Shown here in pieces: positions 1 to 9,423 of a stretch of DNA of 64,000 bases; position 1 is the stretch's first letter; the number at the start of each line of letters is the position of its first letter. Under the pieces are notes generated by a model, which did no database searches, had not been told where the DNA came from, and saw only the letters and a program-made list of their open reading frames with translations. Source of the DNA: an uncultured bacterium (GTDB lineage Bacteria > Bacteroidota > Ignavibacteria > Kapaibacteriales > UBA4661); assembly GCA_937899715.1 (NCBI GenBank), contig CALCNX010000030.1, positions 1 through 64,000 on the forward strand, written 5' to 3'. A program made the translations under genes and the position numbers.

Positions 1-1
1 T

Positions 2-967
2 GCAGCAGAATCCGCAAAATCGCAAATCAATACCGTTCGCGCCGACCTTGACCGTGCAAAGATTGAGTTTGACCGCATCAAGGGCTTGTACGAAAAGCAG
101 TTTGCTTCCAAAGGCGAACTCGACCAAGCTACTGCCGCTCTTGCGAGTTTTCAAGCGCGATTTGAAGGAAGTCAGAAAGACTATGAGCGTTCACAAGCTG
201 TTGTTCGCCAGTCTAATGTCACATCCGGGCGTACGACGGTCTATGCGCCGAACAACGGTATCGTTGTTGCGCTGCCGGTCGAAAAAGGTGAAAAAGTGCT
301 GGGAACTGCACAATTCCAAGGCACGGAGATTATGCAAATTGCTGACCTTTCAATTATGAATGCGGAAATTGATGTAGATGAAAACGATGTGGTTATGATT
401 TCCGTTGGCGACACTGCTCGTGTGCGCATTGATGCTTTCCCAAACCGCGTTTTCCGCGGCTATGTCTATCAAATGGGTAACTCGGCAAAACGTGCTGCTA
501 CGGGCACACAAGAGGAAGTTGTCAACTTTGCCATCAAGATTCGTCTCATTGATACCGATGCGCGTTTGCGTCCGGGCATGAGCTGCGATGTGGACATCGA
601 AACGGAGACACGTCCTAATACCATTGCCGTACCACTCCAATCGGTAACTATCCGCAAGCCGCAAGAAAAAGAAGGTGGCGAGGCACTTGCCGCGAACACA
701 CAAAAGCAAGAAAGTGCGAAGAAAAAAGCTGCCGAGAGTGCTGCAAACAAGCCACCGCAGGTAGTCTTTATCAAAGAAGACAACAAAGCTAAAATGGTTC
801 GTGTGGAAACAGGTATCAGCGATGGCGGATATATTGAAATTCTCAACGGTGTGAAGGAAGGGCAGACGGTGATTAGTGGTAACTTCCGCGCTATTAGCAA
901 GGAACTTGAGGACGGAACGCTCGTAAAAGTGGATTCGCTTGGCTCGAAAAAATTCAAGAAAAAATAG
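2..967 (+). CDS. Periplasmic adaptor subunit of an efflux pump (MacA/HlyD family), 5-prime partial
   Basis: The frame is open from the left window edge, so the N terminus with its membrane anchor is missing and about 321 residues remain. The visible part runs from a coiled-coil hairpin (repeated D/R/K/E-rich heptads) into the lipoyl/beta-barrel region (APNNGIVVALPVEKGEKV) and the membrane-proximal domain (KEGQTVISGNF), the order seen in MacA-type membrane fusion proteins. Such adaptors link an inner-membrane transporter to an outer-membrane channel. An Ala/Lys/Glu-rich insert near residues 220-245 is probably a linker. It lies 56 bp upstream of a MacB-type ATPase and two permeases, so one export operon is likely. 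The substrate cannot be told from sequence. Confidence 0.88.
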   Translation, partial: AAESAKSQINTVRADLDRAKIEFDRIKGLYEKQFASKGELDQATAALASFQARFEGSQKDYERSQAVVRQSNVTSGRTTVYAPNNGIVVALPVEKGEKVLGTAQFQGTEIMQIADLSIMNAEIDVDENDVVMISVGDTARVRIDAFPNRVFRGYVYQMGNSAKRAATGTQEEVVNFAIKIRLIDTDARLRPGMSCDVDIETETRPNTIAVPLQSVTIRKPQEKEGGEALAANTQKQESAKKKAAESAANKPPQVVFIKEDNKAKMVRVETGISDGGYIEILNGVKEGQTVISGNFRAISKELEDGTLVKVDSLGSKKFKKK

Positions 968-1023
968 AGCCTACTCGTTTCTACTGATTAACACGAAATC
1001 TCTCACATTTTGATTTTTATTAT

Positions 1024-1791
1024 ATGACTACCTCCACAGAACAAGAACAGCCGATGCTCATTGACATTGAGCATATTGCGAAGTCGTACACGATGGGCGA
1101 AGAAATTGTCCATGCACTGAAGGACATTTCGCTGAAAATTCGCAAAAACGAGTATGTTGCGATTATGGGACCTTCCGGTTCCGGCAAATCAACCCTGATG
1201 AATATTCTGGGGTGCTTGGATACGCCCACCAAAGGTTCGTATATCCTCAATAATAACGTGGTTAGCGAGATGGACGATAATGAACTTGCCGAAATTCGTA
1301 ATAAAGAAATCGGTTTCGTTTTTCAAACATTCAATCTTTTGCCGCGTTACTCCACACTCAAGAACGTAGAACTGCCGCTTGTCTATTCCGGTATGCCAGC
1401 CGGTGAGCGCAAAGAGCGTGCTGAAAACGCCCTCCGCGCTGTTGGCTTGGGCGAGCGTATGGGGCACAAGCCCAACGAGCTTTCGGGTGGTCAGCGCCAG
1501 CGTGTCGCTATTGCGCGGGCGCTTGTCAACAGCCCCTCAATTATCCTTGCGGATGAACCGACGGGTAACCTTGACACTAAAACCGGTGATGATGTGATGC
1601 GGATGTTTGAAGAATTATGGCTCGGCGGCAACACAATTATCGTCGTTACGCACGAACCCGACATTGCGGCACACGCACGCCGTGTGGTGCGCGTTCGAGA
1701 CGGCGTTATTGAATCCGATACCATCAACGAAAACCCCGTTTCTGCGATTGAAAAAGCACACGAAGCAGAACTCAGCGAAGCCGCCGTATAA
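1024..1791 (+). CDS. ABC transporter ATP-binding protein, MacB/LolD type
   Basis: This is a 255-residue nucleotide-binding subunit. Walker A (GPSGSGKST) is at residues 49-57, the ABC signature LSGGQ at 153-157, and Walker B with catalytic Glu (ILADEP) at 174-179, followed by the D-loop and an H-loop His (VVTHEP). The GNLD after Walker B is typical of the LolD/MacB/FtsE group, which drives mechanotransmission rather than transmembrane import. The ATG follows an A/T-rich leader without a Shine-Dalgarno sequence. The gene sits between the adaptor and two FtsX-like permeases and should energise them. Confidence 0.93.
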   Translation: MTTSTEQEQPMLIDIEHIAKSYTMGEEIVHALKDISLKIRKNEYVAIMGPSGSGKSTLMNILGCLDTPTKGSYILNNNVVSEMDDNELAEIRNKEIGFVFQTFNLLPRYSTLKNVELPLVYSGMPAGERKERAENALRAVGLGERMGHKPNELSGGQRQRVAIARALVNSPSIILADEPTGNLDTKTGDDVMRMFEELWLGGNTIIVVTHEPDIAAHARRVVRVRDGVIESDTINENPVSAIEKAHEAELSEAAV

Positions 1792-1854
1792 GCGTAATTT
1801 GCCATTTATGAATATTACCACTTGTTCCTCATCATTCGTTATTCTTTCAACGTT

Positions 1855-3105
1855 ATGTGGTCACAAATACTTGAAGGTATAAAAATTGCTTTAAGCGCAA
1901 TTCGTTCCAATAAACTTCGTTCAGGCTTGACATCGCTTGGAGTTGTGATTGGTATTGCGTTTGTGATTTTTATGGGCTGGTTCTTGCAAGGGCTGGATTT
2001 TGCCTTTGAGCAAGCTATTTCAACGCTTGGCACTGATGTTCTCTACATTGACAAATGGGACTGGACAGGACGAAAATCGTGGCGTGAGACCATGAATCGT
2101 CCCGACATCACGCTCCGTCAGTGTGAAGAACTCGCCGAGCGGATGCAAAGCGCCGAAGCCACATCCATTCTAGCCCGCAAGTGGAACGCCACTGTCAAAT
2201 CCGGCAGCGATAATTTCACCGGACTGACGGTCGTGGGCGCAAATAGCGTCTATGCTGATATTGCCGCAGGGGTGATAAAAACAGGAAGATTCTTCTCGCC
2301 TGTCGAAGATATGTATAGCAGCAACGTTTGTGTGGTTGGTTACGATGTGGTGAAAAATTTCTTTGGCGAAGGCACTGACCCGGTCGGTAAAGAGCTAAAA
2401 ATCAAGGGTGTAACTTTTACCGTTATTGGAAAAATTGAGAAACAAGGCTCAATGTTTGCCCCGCCATGGATAGACAACCAAATTATCATTCCGATTAAAG
2501 CCTTCCTCAATATCTATTCGGGTGGCAACAAAATGATGAAAAATATCTCCGTAGCAATTAAAGCAGGCGGCGAGGAAAACGTGGAGAACGCAAAAATGGA
2601 AGCCGTAGGGCATATGAGGCAAATTCGTAGGCTCCAGCCCGGTGAAGATAATAATTTTGCTGTGAACGAATCCCAAGCATTCCGAGACAATATTGCCAAC
2701 CTTCGCATTGGCATTTGGGCTGTGGGAATTGGGCTAACAGCGCTCTCGTTTTTGGTGGGCATTATCGGCATTATGAACATTATGTTCGTGTCGGTAACCG
2801 AACGGACAAAGGAAATTGGTATTCGCAAAGCTCTTGGAGCACGTCGCCGTTCTATTCTCTTCCAATTCCTCGTAGAAGCCTCATCGCTATGCTTCTTGGG
2901 TGCGGTGATTGCGTTTGTCCTTTGTTCGGTTGTGATGTTTAGTGTGGTACGTTTTGGTGAGGTTACGTTCCTTACTCCGTACATCCCACCTAATTTGCTC
3001 ATTATCGCCACTGTTGTTTCGATTGTCGTTGGTGTGCTGGCAGGTATGATTCCTGCTATGCGAGCATCGAAACTTGACCCCGTAGAAGCATTACGGTACG
3101 AGTAA
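1855..3105 (+). CDS. ABC transporter permease, MacB/FtsX type (first of two)
   Basis: A 416-residue permease has one N-terminal membrane helix after the SNKLRSGLTSLGVVIG motif, a large periplasmic MacB core domain (about residues 60-280) and three C-terminal helices with the FtsX signature (GIMNIMFVSVTERTKEIGIR). It ends in DPVEALRYE, the usual terminus of this family. I chose the ATG at 1855; the frame also has an upstream TTG at 1822, but that would add a non-conserved leader. The next gene is a paralogous permease with the same N-terminal and C-terminal motifs, so the transporter may be a heterodimer. Confidence 0.9.
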   Translation: MWSQILEGIKIALSAIRSNKLRSGLTSLGVVIGIAFVIFMGWFLQGLDFAFEQAISTLGTDVLYIDKWDWTGRKSWRETMNRPDITLRQCEELAERMQSAEATSILARKWNATVKSGSDNFTGLTVVGANSVYADIAAGVIKTGRFFSPVEDMYSSNVCVVGYDVVKNFFGEGTDPVGKELKIKGVTFTVIGKIEKQGSMFAPPWIDNQIIIPIKAFLNIYSGGNKMMKNISVAIKAGGEENVENAKMEAVGHMRQIRRLQPGEDNNFAVNESQAFRDNIANLRIGIWAVGIGLTALSFLVGIIGIMNIMFVSVTERTKEIGIRKALGARRRSILFQFLVEASSLCFLGAVIAFVLCSVVMFSVVRFGEVTFLTPYIPPNLLIIATVVSIVVGVLAGMIPAMRASKLDPVEALRYE

Positions 3106-3132
3106 TTTCCAAGACCTCATTCTATTTCCACT

Positions 3133-4368
3133 ATGAAAATTTTCATTGAGAGTATCATCATGGCGTTTGATGCCGTCCGTGCAAATAAATTGCGGTCGGG
3201 GCTAACGCTCTTGAGTATTGCGATTGGCATTTTTGCTATTATCGGCGCGGGCACTGCTGTCACCTCGCTCAATAACTCTGTCAATGGTGAGCTTGCATCG
3301 CTGGGGCAAAATACATTTCAGATTCGCCGCCGCCCCAGTATTATCATGTCCAACCGCGAGTGGCAGAGATATCGTAATCGCAAGCCTATTGACTTCGCGC
3401 AGGCACGTGAATTTAAGCGTCTCATGGCAGAAAGTGCAGAAGCAATTAGTGTGAATGACAATGAAAATCAACTTATTGTGAAAGCAAACAATCTTTCCAC
3501 CGACCCGACGGTAACGGTGGAGGGAATTGACGAAGCATATTTTGTCTGTAACAATGTCATTATTGACGAAGGGCGCGAGTTTACAGCCGAGGATATTAAT
3601 CTCAATCGTAATGTCATTATTATTGGGCGCGATGTTGCCGAGCGCTTATTTCCTTTTGGCTCACCACTTGGTCAGCAAGTTTCGGTCAAAGGGCATCGCT
3701 TTACGGTTATCGGTTTGCAGAAAAAGCGCGGTTCTGTGCTGGGTTCAAGTCTCGATGATGTCGTCTATGTGCCGCTATCTATTTATCAGAAATATTTCGC
3801 CGAATTTATCAGTTTGACCATATACGTTAAAGCGCCAAGCAAAGAGGCACTGAACTTCGCAACGGACGAAGCAATAGGTTCTATGCGCACTCTTCGCAAT
3901 GTTAAGCCGGGTGACGATAATAATTTTGAAATTGAAACAAATGAGTCACTCGCTACCGCATTTGCAGGCTTCACGAGTTATTTAACAATGTTCGGTTTTG
4001 CATCGGGTGCTATTGCGCTTATCGCGGCGGGAGTCGGAATTATGAACATTATGCTCGTCTCGGTCAAGGAGCGCACCCGTGAAATCGGTGTCCGCAAGGC
4101 AATCGGCGCAAAACGCTGGAATATTATGAGCCAGTTTGTGATTGAGGCAATTACACTTTGTCAGATTGGCGGAGTCTTCGGGATAATTCTCGGTTTTATT
4201 GGTGGTCTTGCTCTCGGCTCTGCCCTTGGTTTTGGCGCTGCTTCTGTGCCGACGGAATGGGTCATTGGCAGTGTGGCAATTTGTACGCTTTTGGGTATTC
4301 TCTTTGGCAGCTATCCCGCATGGAAAGCCGCTTCGTTAGACCCTATTGAAGCGCTTCGCTACGAGTAA
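3133..4368 (+). CDS. ABC transporter permease, MacB/FtsX type (second of two)
   Basis: This 411-residue paralogue of the preceding permease lies 27 bp downstream. It shares the ANKLRSGLTLLSIAIG start, the periplasmic MacB core and the FtsX block (GIMNIMLVSVKERTREIGVRKAIGAKR), and ends in DPIEALRYE. Adaptor, ATPase and two permeases form a complete tripartite-type export operon, lacking only an outer-membrane TolC-like channel in this window. The channel gene may lie upstream of the window edge. The leader before the ATG is pyrimidine-rich without Shine-Dalgarno. The gene converges with the following minus-strand gene, leaving only 26 bp. Confidence 0.9.
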   Translation: MKIFIESIIMAFDAVRANKLRSGLTLLSIAIGIFAIIGAGTAVTSLNNSVNGELASLGQNTFQIRRRPSIIMSNREWQRYRNRKPIDFAQAREFKRLMAESAEAISVNDNENQLIVKANNLSTDPTVTVEGIDEAYFVCNNVIIDEGREFTAEDINLNRNVIIIGRDVAERLFPFGSPLGQQVSVKGHRFTVIGLQKKRGSVLGSSLDDVVYVPLSIYQKYFAEFISLTIYVKAPSKEALNFATDEAIGSMRTLRNVKPGDDNNFEIETNESLATAFAGFTSYLTMFGFASGAIALIAAGVGIMNIMLVSVKERTREIGVRKAIGAKRWNIMSQFVIEAITLCQIGGVFGIILGFIGGLALGSALGFGAASVPTEWVIGSVAICTLLGILFGSYPAWKAASLDPIEALRYE

Positions 4369-4394
4369 ATAAAATCTGATTGGTGTTTTCCGGC

Positions 4395-5507
4395 TTACTC
4401 CATCAAACGCAAGAGCAGTCCATCACGCATTTTTGAGGCAACTAAGCGGTAGTGCTTGCCTTCCACAACGTGAGGAATTGTCAGCTTTTGATGCTCTTCT
4501 ACAATCAGTTTGCATTGCTCGAATAAAGGCTGGAAATTTGGCAATGCGCTATTCATGCGCTTTCCCGTGAAATATTCGACCGAACGATGATACGCCATAT
4601 TCCATGCGTTATTGGCGAGGATACATTCAAAGTCGCTGATTTGTCCGTAACCGTTACGAGTTGCCCGCCAGACCGACACACAATCCGGCGTGGTATGGAA
4701 CAAGTCTGCATACACATCTTCCGACTGTCGCGTCTTCCCCTGCATTGAGAGCATCCGCTCACCGAGAATATTTACTGCTGCAATAATAGGCTTTGTGTCT
4801 GCCGTTTTTCCGGGCGGTATGCGATGATAAAAATCACCCAGCGAAAGTTTCTCAATACCTTCCACAATCGGTTTTAATGCACGCCTTTGTGCAAATATTG
4901 CCCACAGTGCTGCTGCTAGCAGTATGCTCATCGCCGCACCAAGCCCATATAGCAGCAGATAGGCACTGTCGTGATACTGCTTTGGTACGGCTTCGTATTG
5001 CTGGATATTCGCTGCTCGTGCCGTCTGCTGAAGTCGTTGAATCAGTGTCGTCATGGTGTCTGCCACGTTTGCAGCTTTTCCTCTAATAAGCACATTTGCA
5101 GCAAGCTTTATTCCCTGTTCGCGGCGCATTGCGATTGCTTGGTTAGCTTCCACAATCTTTTTGTCTAGGGTGACATCGAGATAATTGAGAATTGAGGCGT
5201 TTTCTGGGGTGAGAGGTTGCATCAGCGCCCGCAGCTGCTTTATGGTGAGCGGAACTTCACCGACGGTACGGGCATAAAGTGCAAGATGCGTGGAATCGCC
5301 CGTGATGATGTAGCTTCGCGCTCCTGTTTCCATGCCGATGAATTGTGCCAAAAATTTGTCAGATTCCGCTTGTATGCGTTCTGTGTGGTCGTCGTGTCGC
5401 ACGGAGGAGCGTGTTTCATCAATACGTTGCCACACAATATAAACAGTCCCCATTCCAGCAAGTGCCGACAAAATAATACCCAATGCGATACGTTGAGCAA
5501 ATGACAT
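4395..5507 (-). CDS. CHASE3-HAMP-PAS membrane sensor without an output domain
   Basis: The 370-residue protein has a membrane helix at 7-26, an extracytoplasmic CHASE3-like helical domain (about 30-180, with the family stretch GMETGARSYIITGD at 58-71), a second membrane helix at 182-206, a HAMP linker (207-255) and a PAS-like domain (about 260-370). The frame then stops at LLLRLME. No histidine kinase, GGDEF or methyl-accepting region follows, whereas CHASE3 proteins normally end in one. The start is the ATG at 5507; a TTG four codons upstream is less likely. It could be a truncated sensor or one that signals through a partner. It converges with the ABC operon. Confidence 0.75.
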   Translation of the reverse strand: MSFAQRIALGIILSALAGMGTVYIVWQRIDETRSSVRHDDHTERIQAESDKFLAQFIGMETGARSYIITGDSTHLALYARTVGEVPLTIKQLRALMQPLTPENASILNYLDVTLDKKIVEANQAIAMRREQGIKLAANVLIRGKAANVADTMTTLIQRLQQTARAANIQQYEAVPKQYHDSAYLLLYGLGAAMSILLAAALWAIFAQRRALKPIVEGIEKLSLGDFYHRIPPGKTADTKPIIAAVNILGERMLSMQGKTRQSEDVYADLFHTTPDCVSVWRATRNGYGQISDFECILANNAWNMAYHRSVEYFTGKRMNSALPNFQPLFEQCKLIVEEHQKLTIPHVVEGKHYRLVASKMRDGLLLRLME

Positions 5508-5525
5508 AGTCAATAGCAAAAGAAA

Positions 5526-5564
5526 TCAATAAAAATGCCCTGCAAACACGCAGGAATGCAGGGC
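5526..5564 (-). terminator. Rho-independent terminator after lepB
   Basis: Read on the minus strand, a 7-bp G/C-rich stem (GCCCTGC with GCAGGGC, positions 5537-5543 and 5558-5564, 14-nt loop) is followed by ATTTTTATT. It lies about 110 bp past the lepB stop codon and just before the start of the CHASE3 gene. Confidence 0.6.
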
Positions 5565-5674
5565 TGGATGACAATATTCTTGAAGGGGGAAATTGACGAT
5601 AACGAAGGTGTTCTCATATTCTTCTCGTCATTGCCCTTCTTTCCTTCTCGCCTTCATTCTTTCAATTCATTGTT

Positions 5675-6679
5675 CTAGTTGATAACCTTCCCCAAACGGC
5701 TTGGGCGCAAGGTTCCAAACTTTTCAAACAGGCTCGGTAAATTCGTTTCCCACGACCAATAGACAATGAGCGGTGTGCCGACAACGTCGTCAACAGGTAC
5801 GAAGCCCCAATAGCGGCTGTCAAGGCTGTTGTCGCGGTTGTCGCCCATGCCGAAGCAATAATCACGCTGTACGGTGTAGCGAACGGCTTCTTTTCCGTCA
5901 ATCAAAATTTTGCCGTCATTCGTGGCAACGTCGTGTCCTTCGCGGCGGATGAATACTTCCCATTGCGCAAGGTTCACGGGTGTGAGCTCGACGACATCAC
6001 CTTGCTTCGGGATACGAATCGGTCCGTAATTGTCGCGTGTGAAGCCTGCACCAATTGGGAACGTGCGAAAGCGGTCGTCGGAATCGGGGGATTCAATGAA
6101 ATTGCTCAAACGACCTTCGGGCGGGAACGCTGAGGCAACACCATTGATGAAGATTTGTTTATTGCGAATGGTCAGTGTGTCGCCCGCCGTTGCGACGCAG
6201 CGCTTGAGATAATACTGGAACTCCAGCGGCTTTGCTTCTTCGCGGTTGCCGGGGAAAATAAAAACAATGACATCGCCTTTGACAGGTTTGCGCAAGCCCG
6301 GAAAACGGTAGTATGGGATAGGAATGTTGAGAATCGGTATCATCTGGGGCGTGGAAGGACCGAAGATGAATTTATTTACGAACAGAAAATCGCCCGTCAT
6401 CACGGTACTTTCCATAGAACCGGTTGGCACGACAAACGAAGCTACCAGCACGCCATTCAGAATCATTACCATCACAAACGCACCGATAATTGTGCGCGTC
6501 CACGAAAGAGCAAGCTCTCCGAGTGATTGAGGTGCTTCGTTAGCGGCTGCATTTGCAGCAGATTTCTCGCCGTCACGTTTTTTGTCGAGATTGATGCGTT
6601 CGGACTTAGCTTTGCTGTTTTTCTTGCGGTCTGCATCGCGCTTTGATTCAGCGCGGATTTGGTCGAGTGATTTTGCCAT
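5675..6679 (-). CDS. lepB: Signal peptidase I
   Basis: The 334-residue S26-family membrane protease removes signal peptides on the outer face of the inner membrane. The catalytic Ser88 lies in PTGSMEST right after the membrane helix (about 61-82), and the general-base Lys159 lies in YYLKRCVATAGD. The boxes GDVIVF and FGMGDNRDNSLDSRYWG are present. The first 50 residues form a Lys/Arg/Glu-rich cytoplasmic extension, longer than in most LepB proteins. The gene follows lepA on the same strand, a common pairing in many bacteria, and ends before a clear terminator hairpin. Confidence 0.95.
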   Translation of the reverse strand: MAKSLDQIRAESKRDADRKKNSKAKSERINLDKKRDGEKSAANAAANEAPQSLGELALSWTRTIIGAFVMVMILNGVLVASFVVPTGSMESTVMTGDFLFVNKFIFGPSTPQMIPILNIPIPYYRFPGLRKPVKGDVIVFIFPGNREEAKPLEFQYYLKRCVATAGDTLTIRNKQIFINGVASAFPPEGRLSNFIESPDSDDRFRTFPIGAGFTRDNYGPIRIPKQGDVVELTPVNLAQWEVFIRREGHDVATNDGKILIDGKEAVRYTVQRDYCFGMGDNRDNSLDSRYWGFVPVDDVVGTPLIVYWSWETNLPSLFEKFGTLRPSRLGKVIN

Positions 6680-6802
6680 AGTGAAGGATGAAAAGATGTT
6701 GTGCGCTGCGGCTTCGGGGAAGCCTACGAAAGCGCGGTTGTTTTGTCATAGAGAATAGAGAAGAATACGGGAAAGGCAAAGCAAAGATTCACAGTAGTTT
6801 TC

Positions 6803-8608
6803 TTAGTCGCTGTCAAGGCTCAAGACCGCCAAGAATGCTTCCTGCGGCACTTCTACGCGACCGATTTGCTTCATTCGTTTTTTGCCTTCTTTTTGCTTAT
6901 CCAAAAGTTTGCGCTTACGAGAAATATCGCCGCCGTAGCACTTCGCAAGAACGTTTTTGCGTATTGCGCTAATGTTGTCGCGGGCAATAACTTTTGCGCC
7001 AATAGCAGCTTGGATTGCCACCTCGAACATTTGTCGCGGAATGAGTTCCTTGAGCTTGCCGCACAATTTTCGTCCCCAGTCGTATGCTTTGTCGCGGTGA
7101 ACGATACTGGAAAGCGCATCAACAGGTTCTCCGTTGAGCAGAATATCAAGTTTGATAAGGTTGCCCGGGCGTACATCTATCAACTCATAGTCAAACGAAG
7201 CATAACCGCGAGTACCGGACTTCAATTTATCATAAAAATCGAAAATGACCTCGCCAAGTGGCAACTCAAAGAGCATCTCCACGCGAGTTTCTGTGATGTA
7301 ATTTGTTGCCAAAAATATGCCGCGTCTGTCCATGCAGAGCTTCATAATTGCGCCGATATAATCCGTCGGAGTAATAATTTGCGCTTTGATGAAAGGCTCA
7401 TAAATTTCCTTGATAGACGTAACATTTTCGGGCATTTGCGAGGGCGATTCTATCCAATCTTCATCACCATTGGTCTTGACCAGTTTGTAGCGAACCGTCG
7501 GCACAGTTGTCACGATGACCTGCTCAAACTCACGCTCCAAGCGCTCTTGCACAATCTCCATATGGAGCAAGCCAAGAAACCCGCATCGGAAGCCAAACCC
7601 AAGAGCAGCAGAACTTTCCGGTTCAAAGGTAATTGCCGAATCATTCAAGGATAGTTTTTGTAATGCCTCGCGCAAGTCCTCGAAGTCGTCGCTATCGGCA
7701 GGATAAATTCCGCTAAAGACCATAGGCTTCACTTCTTTGAAGCCCGAAATTCGTTCGCCCTTGTTTTCGGTGTGGGTAATTGTGTCGCCTACCCGCGTAT
7801 CATGGAGATTCTTCACGCTTGCCGTGATATAGCCCACATCGCCTGCCGAGAGCTGTCCGGTGGGCACGCGGCTCATTTTCATATAGCCACAATTTTCTAC
7901 TTCGTAGGTTTTATCGGTAGCGTAGAAATAAATTTTATCTTTGTCGCGGAGCGTACCGTCCATAATGCGTACATTCACCACCACACCCACGTAGGGGTCA
8001 AAAATGGAATCGTAGATAAGAGCACGAAGCGGAGCGTCAGGGTCGCCCTTCGGGGCGGGAATACGTGCCACAACAGCCTCCAAAATATCATCAATACCGA
8101 TACCTGTTTTGCCCGATGCCAAAACCATATCTTCTTCTTTGCAGCCAATCAAATCCATGACTTGTTGTTTGACCGATTCGATGGTCGTGGCAGCGCTCGG
8201 AAGGTCAATTTTATTGATAACAGGAATAATCTCCAAGCCAGCCTCAATAGCCAGATAAAGATTGCTAATGGTCTGCGCTTCTACGCCTTGCGTTGCGTCC
8301 ACCACGAGCAGTGCGCCTTCGCAGGCAGCAAGTGAGCGTGAAACTTCGTATGAAAAGTCCACGTGACCGGGCGTGTCAATGAGGTTGAGCGTATAATCTT
8401 CGCCTGCACGAGAGGTATAGCGCATTTGAATAGCGTGGAGCTTAATGGTGATGCCGCGTTCCTGCTCAAGCGGATTGCTATCGAGCATTTGATTCATGGT
8501 CATCTCCCGCTTTTGCAGCGTGCCGGTTTGTTCCAAAAGTCGGTCGGCAAGCGTGGATTTGCCGTGGTCAATGTGAGCGATAATACAGAAATTGCGAAGG
8601 TGCTTCAT
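6803..8608 (-). CDS. lepA: Elongation factor 4 (back-translocating GTPase LepA)
   Basis: The 601-residue protein has the usual length for LepA. GTPase motifs are G1 (AHIDHGKST near the N terminus), G3 (DTPGHVDF) and G4 (NKID). These are followed by EF-G-like domains and the LepA-specific C-terminal domain (KVIARDNISAIRKNVLAKCYGGDISRK is a recognisable block). LepA acts on the ribosome during translation. Its start codon at 8606-8608 gives the canonical MKHLRNFCIIAHIDHGKST opening. lepB lies 123 bp downstream on the same strand, so the two are probably cotranscribed. Confidence 0.97.
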   Translation of the reverse strand: MKHLRNFCIIAHIDHGKSTLADRLLEQTGTLQKREMTMNQMLDSNPLEQERGITIKLHAIQMRYTSRAGEDYTLNLIDTPGHVDFSYEVSRSLAACEGALLVVDATQGVEAQTISNLYLAIEAGLEIIPVINKIDLPSAATTIESVKQQVMDLIGCKEEDMVLASGKTGIGIDDILEAVVARIPAPKGDPDAPLRALIYDSIFDPYVGVVVNVRIMDGTLRDKDKIYFYATDKTYEVENCGYMKMSRVPTGQLSAGDVGYITASVKNLHDTRVGDTITHTENKGERISGFKEVKPMVFSGIYPADSDDFEDLREALQKLSLNDSAITFEPESSAALGFGFRCGFLGLLHMEIVQERLEREFEQVIVTTVPTVRYKLVKTNGDEDWIESPSQMPENVTSIKEIYEPFIKAQIITPTDYIGAIMKLCMDRRGIFLATNYITETRVEMLFELPLGEVIFDFYDKLKSGTRGYASFDYELIDVRPGNLIKLDILLNGEPVDALSSIVHRDKAYDWGRKLCGKLKELIPRQMFEVAIQAAIGAKVIARDNISAIRKNVLAKCYGGDISRKRKLLDKQKEGKKRMKQIGRVEVPQEAFLAVLSLDSD

Positions 8609-8788
8609 GGATACAATGTTAGGTGTCTTCCGCTTGGATGGCGAACAATTTGAGTCTTGAGGTCAAGAACAAAATTTTTGATACAAACTGCAAGATACGA
8701 TTTCTCTTAACGCTGTACAAACCTTGTTTTTATACCTTGCCGTATATGCACCGCTTCATATCCCTGTCTACGGTGCGGCTATGTTTTT

Positions 8789-9394
8789 TTACTCACGCTT
8801 GTCTTTAGATGTGGATTGTTGCGCTTTGATGTTCTGTGCAGCTAATTGCGCAGTTTCGAGGACACGTTTCATGCGGGTTTCGGGTCGCTTTGCACTATAA
8901 ATCCATACTAAAATGAGTTTTTTGGCAGAGCGAGAAAACGCTGTGAAATTCTCTAGCGCTGGAGGGTGCTGTACTAAGGCTTCTTGCAAATCATCAGGGA
9001 CGGTTAAATTTTCCACCTCGTCTAAGGATTCCCATGTACCATTTTCTTTGGCAATTTCAATACTCTTTAGCCCAGCCGATTCCATCAGTCCCGCGGCGAG
9101 CAATCGTTCAACGCGTACCTTATTTGTTCTCGACCAGCCGCTTGAAGCCTTGCGCGGGGAGAAGACTTGCATATAGGATTCCTCGTCAATTTTATTGACA
9201 ACAGAATCTATCCAGCCAAAACAGAGCGCCTCTTCCACCGATTCTTCATAGCTTACGCGAGGCTTGCCACTCTCTTTTTTGTAGTAAATGAGCCAAACAC
9301 CCTTTGCAATATCATGGTTCTCTGCTAACCACGCACGCCATTCAGCGCGGTCTGCGGCATAGAAACGTTCGTAGTCCTTTGCATATCCGGGCAT
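8789..9394 (-). CDS. YdeI/OmpD-associated family protein
   Basis: The 201-residue soluble protein matches the YdeI-like family, often annotated as OmpD-associated or bacteriocin-protection protein. Recognisable parts are WRAWLAENHDIAKGVWLIYYKK near the N terminus (spanning residues 18-40), YEESVEEALCFGWIDS, and SPRKASSGWSRTNKVRVERL. The C-terminal third (LVWIYSAKRPETRMKRVLET) is also typical. No catalytic role is established for the family. It lies 29 bp downstream of the ompA-like gene on the same strand, so the two may share a transcript. Confidence 0.8.
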   Translation of the reverse strand: MPGYAKDYERFYAADRAEWRAWLAENHDIAKGVWLIYYKKESGKPRVSYEESVEEALCFGWIDSVVNKIDEESYMQVFSPRKASSGWSRTNKVRVERLLAAGLMESAGLKSIEIAKENGTWESLDEVENLTVPDDLQEALVQHPPALENFTAFSRSAKKLILVWIYSAKRPETRMKRVLETAQLAAQNIKAQQSTSKDKRE

Positions 9395-9423
9395 GGTGGG
9401 AACAAATGATGATAACCAACAAA

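Noticed and set aside
6866..7654. Long plus-strand frame of 262 codons
   Set aside because: Antisense to lepA with Cys/His/Asn-rich sequence typical of a shadow frame.
8747..8786. Hairpin GCACCG/CGGTGC followed by T-run as a terminator
   Set aside because: The T-run follows on the plus strand, where no gene lies immediately upstream; on the minus strand the tail is not T-rich.
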